Source: Streptosporangiaceae bacterium
Lineage (GTDB): Bacteria > Actinomycetota > Actinomycetes > Streptosporangiales > Streptosporangiaceae
Direction: 5' to 3'
Assembly (NCBI GenBank): GCA_025934635.1
Contig: JAICWX010000019.1
Coordinates: forward strand, 1 to 50,986
Length of the DNA stretch: 50,986 nt
Shown: in pieces, positions 45,696 through 50,986 of the stretch
Layout: every line of letters starts with the position of its first letter
Numbering within the stretch: the stretch's first letter is position 1
Made by a program: the position numbers and the translations under genes
Notes under the pieces: generated by a model
Databases searched by the model: none
What the model saw: the letters and a program-made list of their open reading frames with translations, nothing else
What the model was told of the DNA's origin: nothing

Positions 45696-46559
45696 ATGCA
45701 CGTACTCGGCATGGTGCTGCACCCCGAACGGGATTGCAGCGGGGCGGTGGGGTCGATCCTGGAGTGGGCGGCCCGCCGGGAGATCGAGGTCTTGGGTATC
45801 CAGGACGAGGTCCGCAGGATCGTGTGCACCGCCGAGGCGGTGAGCGCCGAGGAACTGCGGCGGCGGTCGGACCTGATCGTCAGCCTGGGCGGCGACGGCA
45901 CCATGCTGCGCGCCATGCGGCTGGCCGACCGGCAGAGCTTCCCGGTCCTCGGGGTGAACCTGGGCAAGCTGGGTTTCCTGGCCGAGGTCGACGTGCCCGA
46001 CCTGGCCGAAGCGCTGTCCGCGATCGACAATCACGAGTTCACCACCGAACCGCGGCTGGCCGTCGACGCCGTCATCGGGGACCAGCTGATCACCGCGTTC
46101 AACGACATCGCGTTCGTGCGCTTCCCCGGGCACAAGACCGCCGCCATCGCGGTGGAGGCCGCGGGCCGCCGGTTCGTCAGCTATACGGCCGACGCGATCG
46201 TCGTGGCCACGCCGACCGGGTCGACCGCCTACAGCTTCTCGGCGGGCGGGCCCATCGTGAGCCCGGCGGTGGAAGCCCTGCTGGTCACGCCGGCCGCGCC
46301 GCATTCGGCCTACAACCGCGGGCTCGTCGTCTCGGTCAACGACGAGCTGACCCTGCACGTCCTGCCGGGCAGCGGCCGGCTCGCGGTCGAGGCCGACGGC
46401 ATCGTCGCCGCCAACGTGGAACCGGGTGACCGGATCGAGCTGCGGCCCCGTCCCGGTGCCGCCCGTGTCGTGCGGCTCGGGCACAGCACGTTCTACGAGC
46501 GGGTCAGACGTAAGCTCCGGCTGACCGATTCCGCTGAGATCTCGATCGGCTGGCCCTGA
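45696..46559 (+). CDS. nadK: NAD kinase
   Basis: 287-residue enzyme that makes NADP from NAD. Seen: VSLGGDGTMLRAMR with the GGDGT phosphate motif at 65-69, GVNLGKLGFLAEVD, FNDIAFVRFPGHKTAAIAVEAAGRRFVSYTADAIVVATPTGSTAYSFSAGGPIVSP (NAD site with the conserved TPTGSTAYS), and LAVEADG near the C terminus. Complete. Actinobacterial nadK usually lies next to recN; this copy is about 3 kb away on the other strand, so it may be a second NAD kinase. Its end overlaps the convergent small gene by 56 bases. Confidence 0.95.
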   Translation: MHVLGMVLHPERDCSGAVGSILEWAARREIEVLGIQDEVRRIVCTAEAVSAEELRRRSDLIVSLGGDGTMLRAMRLADRQSFPVLGVNLGKLGFLAEVDVPDLAEALSAIDNHEFTTEPRLAVDAVIGDQLITAFNDIAFVRFPGHKTAAIAVEAAGRRFVSYTADAIVVATPTGSTAYSFSAGGPIVSPAVEALLVTPAAPHSAYNRGLVVSVNDELTLHVLPGSGRLAVEADGIVAANVEPGDRIELRPRPGAARVVRLGHSTFYERVRRKLRLTDSAEISIGWP

Positions 46560-46833
46560 CGCCAGGAGCCGGGCACGACCCGGACGAGCCGCCGAAGGCG
46601 CTGGCCACCGCGGTCCGCGCCCAGCGCATCCGGGCGGCCGCCGTCTCGGGGTGCTCGCCGTACTCCTGCGCGACCCGGGCGGCGCAGCCCGTGGTTCCCA
46701 GCGTGCCGGTCACCGCCGTGATCGCCAGCCTGACCTGCGCGGCGCTCGGCTCATCGGAGCGCTGCAGCGCCGAGGCGAAAAGCGCGTCGGCCCGGGCCGA
46801 AGCCGGGCTCAGGTCGTAGGTTGCGGACCACAT
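46504..46833 (-). CDS. Small conserved actinobacterial protein of unknown function
   Basis: 109 residues. WSATYDLSPASARADALFASALQRSDEPSAAQVRLAITA and GCAARVAQEYGEHPETAAARMRWARTAVASAFGG form a pattern I recognise from small helical proteins common in filamentous actinobacteria; no function is known to me. The last 28 residues (Ser/Arg-rich, from GSSGSC) are antisense to the end of nadK and probably a read-on. ATG 46833 is preceded by a strong GGAGAAGGAGG. Confidence 0.75.
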   Translation of the reverse strand: MWSATYDLSPASARADALFASALQRSDEPSAAQVRLAITAVTGTLGTTGCAARVAQEYGEHPETAAARMRWARTAVASAFGGSSGSCPAPGVRASRSRSQRNRSAGAYV

Positions 46834-47053
46834 CGCGGGCCTCCTTCTCCCCTGGGGGGCGGCCATCCCCGGCTGCCCGGCCGCCGGCACGAGTCGTTCC
46901 GGCGACCGGGAAGCCAGCGCCCGTGCAACTGCGGGCGCCCCTCAGAAAATCCGGAGCGCCGGCCGGCCTTGGTGATACATCCCGCGACTGCTTTGTTGCG
47001 GTTCCGCACCCCATGACGGCTGAAGCGCACCGGCGCCGGGGCTGCGGTGGCGG

Positions 47054-47218
47054 GTGCGCGCCAACCGCGCCTTCCTCGGCCGGGCGATCAGGTACCTGGC
47101 CGCCGAGGCGGGCATCCGCCAGTTCCTAGACATCGGGACGGCCGCCCCGCCGGGCGCTCCCGCCCCGGAAGGCGCGGTATCAGCCCACGGCGCCGTGGCC
47201 CGCAAGCCCGGTTCCTAG
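47054..47218 (+). pseudogene. Fragment of a SAM-dependent methyltransferase (DUF574 type)
   Basis: The frame reads RANRAFLGRAIRYLAAEAGI then RQFLDIGT, the conserved centre of actinobacterial S-adenosylmethionine-dependent methyltransferases of the DUF574 family, whose full length is about 270 residues. After DIGT the expected sequence ends and an unrelated AAPPGAPAPEGAVSAHGAV stretch runs to TAG 47216. Upstream in the frame, no N-terminal part is found. A remnant of about 30 residues; its stop overlaps the MOSC gene's stop. Confidence 0.65.
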
Positions 47219-47922
47219 GTCTCCAGCTCGACCGGGTCCCCCACGGTGACCCGGCCCGGTTCCACGGTCGAGCCGTAGACCCCGAACCTGGCGTCGCGTT
47301 CCCGGGCGATGGCGCGCAGGATGGCCGGGGTCCTGGCCAGGGTCACCGGGTCGATGGTGACCATCACGCAGCGCCGGTCACGCTGGTCCACTCGCATCCG
47401 CAGGCCGCCGATGCGCAGGACCCGGCCGACCCAGGTGTCCTCGGGGAAGCCGGGTCCCGAGATGGCCTCCACCAGCAGGTTGGGCCGGAACCGTTCGGCC
47501 GCCAGGCCGTCGGCCCCGGCCAGCTCGCTGAGGCCGGCCAGAGCCCGCGTGGTCAGCAGCGACAGCGGCATCGTGTCGAAGACCCCGCGGTCCTGCTTGA
47601 TGACGCGTACACCCGGCCCCAGTTCGGCCGCTAGCGCGGGGTCAGCCGCGTCGAGTTCACCGCCCGACGGCGTCCGCACGAGCGTAGCGGAGGCGTCGGG
47701 GCGGTCCGGTTCGGCGAAGCGCGGCCGGTAGCGGGCCATCTCAGGGCGTTCCCTGATCGTCAGCCACGGAAAGCCGTTGCGCACGTGCCCGTCGCGGATG
47801 AAGGCCCACCGGCGATCACCCGCGAAGCCGTGCCACGAGGCCTCGACGTAGGACAGCCCTTCGGCTGCCATGGATTTCACTGGGTAGCGCCACAGCGCAA
47901 CGACGCGACCGATTACGGTCAT
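47215..47922 (-). CDS. MOSC domain-containing protein
   Basis: 235 residues. N-terminal beta-barrel: VALWRYPVKSMAAEGLSYVEASWHGFAGDRRWAFIRDG (MOSC_N), then MOSC domain features RFRPNLLVEAISGPGFPEDTWVGRVLRIGGLRMRVDQRDRRCVMVTIDP, in which the Cys of DRRCVM is the expected reactive Cys. C-terminal FGVYGSTVEPGRVTVGDPVEL is typical. Such proteins transfer sulfur or reduce N-hydroxyl compounds using molybdenum cofactor, which would fit with the molybdate-type transporter elsewhere in the window. ATG 47922 is supported by GTGGAGGCGG. Confidence 0.92.
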   Translation of the reverse strand: MTVIGRVVALWRYPVKSMAAEGLSYVEASWHGFAGDRRWAFIRDGHVRNGFPWLTIRERPEMARYRPRFAEPDRPDASATLVRTPSGGELDAADPALAAELGPGVRVIKQDRGVFDTMPLSLLTTRALAGLSELAGADGLAAERFRPNLLVEAISGPGFPEDTWVGRVLRIGGLRMRVDQRDRRCVMVTIDPVTLARTPAILRAIARERDARFGVYGSTVEPGRVTVGDPVELET

Positions 47923-48083
47923 TACCGCCTCCACCGGCTATGAGGCGCCCTTGCCGATGAAGCAGGTGTCGAGCGTGGCGGAATAATCCGTCGCAGCGCC
48001 CCTCGACCATCTTCAGGATGCCATAGCCGCGCGCCGCACTCCAAACCGCGCTCGGGACCAGCGGAACAGCACCTCGCGGGTGG

Positions 48084-48587
48084 CTAGCTGACGAGGGCCT
48101 GGGAGGCCTGGTCGATGAGACCGCCCAGGTCCTCCCGGGCGGCTGCCCGGTACAGCGGCCCGGAGCCGTCGGTCAGCAGCTGGCTCACCAGCGCGACGCC
48201 GCGGGCCGGAACCGGGCGCGGCGCCGTGAGGTAGTTGGCCAGTCCCGTCAGCTCGGGCGCCGACCCGGCGATCAGGTCCCGGCGCAGCGGGACGTGCGGC
48301 CTGAACGCCGCCAGGGGTGACCGCGCCTCGGCCATCGGATGCGGGCGCGCCGACGGGACCGCGGACGCTGCGAGCATCCGCCGCAGGCTCGTGGCCAGCG
48401 CCCGGCGGTACCGGGCGGAGGTCAGGAACATGGCCCGGGCCGCCAGGACGGCATCCGCCTCCGGCCGGGTACCGCTGGCCAGCTGGCGGTCCAGGCGGAC
48501 CGCCAGGACGCGGGCCAGCAGCCGGTGCCAGGGCGAGACCCGCTGGACGGTCAGGCGGCCGAGGTCGTCATCGAGCAGGACATGCAT
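48084..48587 (-). CDS. Hypothetical actinobacterial protein
   Basis: 167 residues, strong AGGAGGTGGC before ATG 48587. Rich in Arg, Ala and Leu helices: RVSPWHRLLARVLAVRLDRQLASG, AVLAARAMFLTSARYRRALATSLRRMLAAS, LIAGSAPELTGLANYLTAPRPVPARGVALVSQLLTDGSGPLY. No membrane segment or known motif. Divergent from the CGNR gene. I do not recognise a function. Confidence 0.75.
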   Translation of the reverse strand: MHVLLDDDLGRLTVQRVSPWHRLLARVLAVRLDRQLASGTRPEADAVLAARAMFLTSARYRRALATSLRRMLAASAVPSARPHPMAEARSPLAAFRPHVPLRRDLIAGSAPELTGLANYLTAPRPVPARGVALVSQLLTDGSGPLYRAAAREDLGGLIDQASQALVS

Positions 48588-48623
48588 CGCATGCCACCTC
48601 CTAGGAACGTGACCTGTAAACTA

Positions 48624-48651
48624 AGTATAGCGGTCATGTATGACTAGTGAA
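48624..48651 (-). promoter_or_regulatory. Promoter with internal dyad, upstream of the 48084-48587 gene
   Basis: Minus strand: TTCACT (-35, 48651-48646), 16-base spacer, TATACT (-10, 48629-48624). It would give a leader of about 30 bases containing the AGGAGG site. Between the two boxes lies the perfect dyad GTCAT-GT-ATGAC (48633-48644), ideally placed for a repressor. Confidence 0.55.
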
Positions 48652-48699
48652 AGTTTTTAAAAGGTCACGAGGAAGGGTGCCGGATGAACAAGCGAGCTG

Positions 48700-49314
48700 A
48701 TGATCATGACGGCTAGCCTGATCGGCATGACGGTGCCGTCGTGGGCGTCCCACCTCGAGAGCAAGCTGGCGCCGCCGTCGCTGCTGCCCGTCCAGGCCTT
48801 TGTCGACACCCTGGACCTGGACCGGCAGACCGACGTGCTGGCTCACCCCGACGAGGCCCTGGCCTGGCTGGCCGACGCGGGCCTGCGCGCGCAGGATCAG
48901 CCTGGCTCCGAGGCGGACCTGCGGCTGGCCCGGGCGGTGCGGGAGAGCCTGCGCGCCCTGATCGGCCGCAACACCGGCGGGCCGCCACTCACCGAGGCCG
49001 AGCTGCGGCCGCTGGAGCAGGTGACGGGCCAGGCGGCACCCCGGCTCCAGGTGAGCGCGGACGGCCGGGTCGGGCTCGGGACCGGTGGCGGCGTGAAGCG
49101 GCTGGCCGACGGCCTGGCCGGGCTGCTGCTGGCCGTCCGCGACGCGCAGGCCGACGGCAGCTGGGACCGGCTCAGGCTGTGCGGCAACCCGGACTGCCGC
49201 TGGGCTTTCTACGACGGCTCGCGCAGCCGCCAGGGTGCGTGGTGCGAGATGGCCTCGTGCGGCAACCGGCTCAAGAACCGGAACCTCCGCGCCCGCCGCG
49301 CCCAGGCCAGCTGA
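48700..49314 (+). CDS. CGNR zinc-finger regulator (ABATE-domain protein)
   Basis: About 204 residues. N-terminal ABATE-like domain: LLPVQAFVDTLDLDRQTDVLAHPDEALAWLADAGLRAQ, then LRLARAVRESLRALIGRN. C-terminal zinc finger: LRLCGNPDCRWAFYDGSRSR, then WCEMASCGNRLKNRN, with the defining CGNR. Probable transcription factor. The start is unsure: ATG 48700, 48706 or 48727 are in frame. A short open frame of 10 codons at 48683-48715, with GAGGAAGGG before it, ends shortly before 48727 and may be a leader peptide. Confidence 0.88.
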   Translation: MIMTASLIGMTVPSWASHLESKLAPPSLLPVQAFVDTLDLDRQTDVLAHPDEALAWLADAGLRAQDQPGSEADLRLARAVRESLRALIGRNTGGPPLTEAELRPLEQVTGQAAPRLQVSADGRVGLGTGGGVKRLADGLAGLLLAVRDAQADGSWDRLRLCGNPDCRWAFYDGSRSRQGAWCEMASCGNRLKNRNLRARRAQAS

Positions 49315-49331
49315 GCGGGGGGCGCGGGCGG

Positions 49332-50986
49332 TCAGGCGGGTTTCTGGCGTTCCTGGGCGGCTACGGCCAGGAGTTCCTCGGCGTGGGCCTGGCCGTGCTC
49401 GGAGTCTTCCAGGCCGCCGAGCATCCGGGACAGCTCGCGGACCCGGGCGCCCTGGTCCAGCCGCACCACGCCGCTGGCGGTGACCAGGCCGTCGTCGGAC
49501 TTCTGCACCACCAGGTGGTTGTCCGCGAACGCGGCCACCTGCGGCAGGTGGGTGACCACGATCACCTGCGAGGAGCGGGCCAGCCGGGCCAGCCGCCGGC
49601 CGATCTCGGTCGCGGCCTTGCCGCCGACCCCGGCGTCGACCTCGTCGAAGACGAACGTCGGCACCGGGTCAGCGCCGGCGAAGACCACCTCGATGGCCAG
49701 CATGACGCGGGACAGCTCGCCGCCGGAGGCACCCTTGTTCAGCGGCAGCGGCGGCGCGCCGGGGTGCGCGGCCAGCCTGATCTCCACGTCGTCGGCGCCG
49801 TAGGGGCCGGGCACGTCCAGCTCGGTGAGCACCGCGGTGAGCGAGGCGTGCGGCATGGCCAGCGCGGTCAGCTCGGCGGTCACCTCGGTCGCGAACCGCT
49901 CCGCCGCGACGGTGCGCAGCTCGGTCAGCCGGGCCGCGAGCGCGGTGACCTCGGCCTGCAGGGCGGCTTCCTCGGCGGCCAGGGCGGCGATCTTGTCGTT
50001 GTCCCCCTCCAGCTCGGCCAGCCGGGACGACGCCTGCTTGGCCCAGTCGAGCACGGCGGCCACGTCGCCCGCGGCCGCCCCGTAGGCACGGATCAGGCGG
50101 CCGAGCGCCGCGCGGCGTTCCTGCACGGCGGCCAGCCGGGCCGGGTCGGCGTCCAGCGCCTCGTTGTAGGAGGCGAGCTCCCCGGCCACGTCGGAGATCA
50201 GGTAGCTGGCCTCGGACAGGCGGTCGGCCAGCCCGGCCAGCAGCGGGTCGTGCGAGCGGACCGCCTCCAGCGCGCGCCCGGCGACGCCGAGCAGCGTGAC
50301 CACGTCGGTGGCGTCGACCGAGGCCGAGACGGGGTCGCCGAGCAGCGCCTCGTGCGCGGTGGTCGCCGCGGCCTGCAGCGCGTCGGCGTTGGCGAGCTTC
50401 TCCTCCTCGGCCAGCAGCGCCGTGTCCTCGCCGGCCGCCGGCGAGACCGCCTCGACCTCGCCCAGGCCGAGCCGGAGCGTCTCCGCCTCGGCCGCGCGCT
50501 CCCGCTCCGCCTGCGTCAGCGTCTCGAGCTCGTCGCGGACCGCGCGGTGCCGGTCGTACACCCGGCGGTAGCCGGACAGGGCCGCGGCCAGCTCCCGGCC
50601 GCCGAACCGGTCCAGCGCGTCGCGCTGCCGCCCCGGCTTGAGCAGCTGCTGCTGATCCGACTGGCCGTGCACGGCCACCAGGTCATCGGCCAGCACCTGG
50701 AGCAGCGCTACGGGCACCGAGTGGCCGCCGGCGAACGCCCGCGACCGGCCCTCGGCCGAGACCGAGCGGCTGAGCACGAGCGAGGACCCGTTGTCGTCGA
50801 GGTCTCCCCCGGCCTTCTCGACCTCGCGCGCCACGTCGGCGGAGACGAGCAGCCGTCCCTCCACCGCGGCCCGCGCCGCGCCCGGGCGCACCCGCGCCGG
50901 GTCGGCCCGGCCGCCGAAGAGCAGCCCGAGCGCCGTCACGACCATGGTCTTCCCGGCGCCGGTCTCGCCGGTCAGGGCGGTGAACC
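49332..50986 (-). CDS. recN: DNA repair protein RecN (5' end outside the window)
   Basis: SMC-like ATPase of double-strand-break repair. The visible 551 codons begin inside the Walker A region (FTALTGETGAGKTMVVTALG), then GHSVPVALLQVLADDLVAVHGQSDQQQLL. A long Ala/Glu-rich coiled coil follows, and the C-terminal half has signature NKGASGGELSRVMLAIEVV, Walker B TFVFDEVDAGVGGKAA and SQVIVVTHLPQVAAFADNHLVV. Only about 30 N-terminal residues are missing. In many actinobacteria steA and steB follow recN directly; here the steAB operon lies 26 kb away on the same strand. Confidence 0.97.
   Translation of the reverse strand, partial: FTALTGETGAGKTMVVTALGLLFGGRADPARVRPGAARAAVEGRLLVSADVAREVEKAGGDLDDNGSSLVLSRSVSAEGRSRAFAGGHSVPVALLQVLADDLVAVHGQSDQQQLLKPGRQRDALDRFGGRELAAALSGYRRVYDRHRAVRDELETLTQAERERAAEAETLRLGLGEVEAVSPAAGEDTALLAEEEKLANADALQAAATTAHEALLGDPVSASVDATDVVTLLGVAGRALEAVRSHDPLLAGLADRLSEASYLISDVAGELASYNEALDADPARLAAVQERRAALGRLIRAYGAAAGDVAAVLDWAKQASSRLAELEGDNDKIAALAAEEAALQAEVTALAARLTELRTVAAERFATEVTAELTALAMPHASLTAVLTELDVPGPYGADDVEIRLAAHPGAPPLPLNKGASGGELSRVMLAIEVVFAGADPVPTFVFDEVDAGVGGKAATEIGRRLARLARSSQVIVVTHLPQVAAFADNHLVVQKSDDGLVTASGVVRLDQGARVRELSRMLGGLEDSEHGQAHAEELLAVAAQERQKPA

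Noticed and set aside
46942..47205. 87-codon minus-strand frame opposite the methyltransferase fragment
   Set aside because: The plus strand holds a recognisable methyltransferase segment; the minus frame is its shadow.

Overview
The window is a very GC-rich, gene-dense stretch of chromosome from an actinobacterium. GTG starts are common, stop and start codons of neighbours often overlap by four bases, and several genes are typical of the phylum: an egtABCD ergothioneine operon, DinB-like proteins of the mycothiol-dependent maleylpyruvate isomerase type, a SteA/SteB cell-division pair, a CGNR zinc-finger regulator, and a fragment of an actinobacterial SAM-dependent methyltransferase. I cannot name the genus from sequence alone. 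I saw no tRNA, rRNA, CRISPR array, insertion sequence or prophage. The window opens inside uvrA (5' part only) and closes inside recN (5' end cut off).

Layout. 1-7.4 kb: uvrA, an ornithine cyclodeaminase-family gene, a metallo-beta-lactamase-fold hydrolase coupled to a class III aminotransferase, a 317-base non-coding stretch with TTCATGA/TCATGAA motifs, an ArsR-SRPBCC fusion regulator divergent from a DinB-like gene, a decayed oxidoreductase, an alpha/beta hydrolase and a SnoaL-like protein. 7.4-16 kb: a GNAT gene and a PucR-type regulator, divergent from a purine (ureide) catabolic operon: OHCU decarboxylase, HIU hydrolase, hydroxypyruvate isomerase-like protein, allantoinase, a half-size allantoicase and glycerate kinase, followed by a nitrilase-superfamily amidohydrolase. 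Urate to allantoin to glyoxylate to glycerate is largely represented, but uricase, glyoxylate carboligase and ureidoglycolate lyase are not in the window. 16-17.5 kb: an ECF-type sigma factor overlapping a single-pass membrane protein.

17.5-23.5 kb (minus strand): a tightly overlapping envelope/division operon, steA, steB, a diverged MraY/WecA-like membrane protein, a MurJ-family flippase and a GT4 glycosyltransferase. 23.7-28.1 kb: egtABCD, all four genes overlapping. 28.3-34.7 kb: TetR, a monooxygenase-like gene and a hemerythrin-like gene that look eroded, a molybdate/tungstate-type ABC transporter in which permease and ATPase are one polypeptide, a second DinB-like gene, and an unidentified Rossmann-like protein whose stop codon is missing. 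34.7-43.4 kb: a DGPF/YCII protein with its ECF42-type sigma factor, a PPOX-like flavoprotein, GNAT, a Ser/Thr kinase with a Gly/Asn/Pro-rich tail, TetR plus membrane protein, a small monooxygenase, a methyltransferase, and an acyl-CoA dehydrogenase-like/epimerase pair. 43.6-49.3 kb: a 694-residue solenoid protein with a roughly 54-residue repeat, an NAD kinase, small conserved proteins, a methyltransferase fragment, a MOSC protein and a CGNR regulator.

Two cross-cutting patterns stand out. First, at least eleven genes have a TANNNT hexamer six or seven bases before the start codon and no ribosome binding site, as expected for leaderless mRNAs. Second, several genes show erosion (internal deletions, lost 5' ends, fragments), so the accessory parts of this window seem to be in active turnover.
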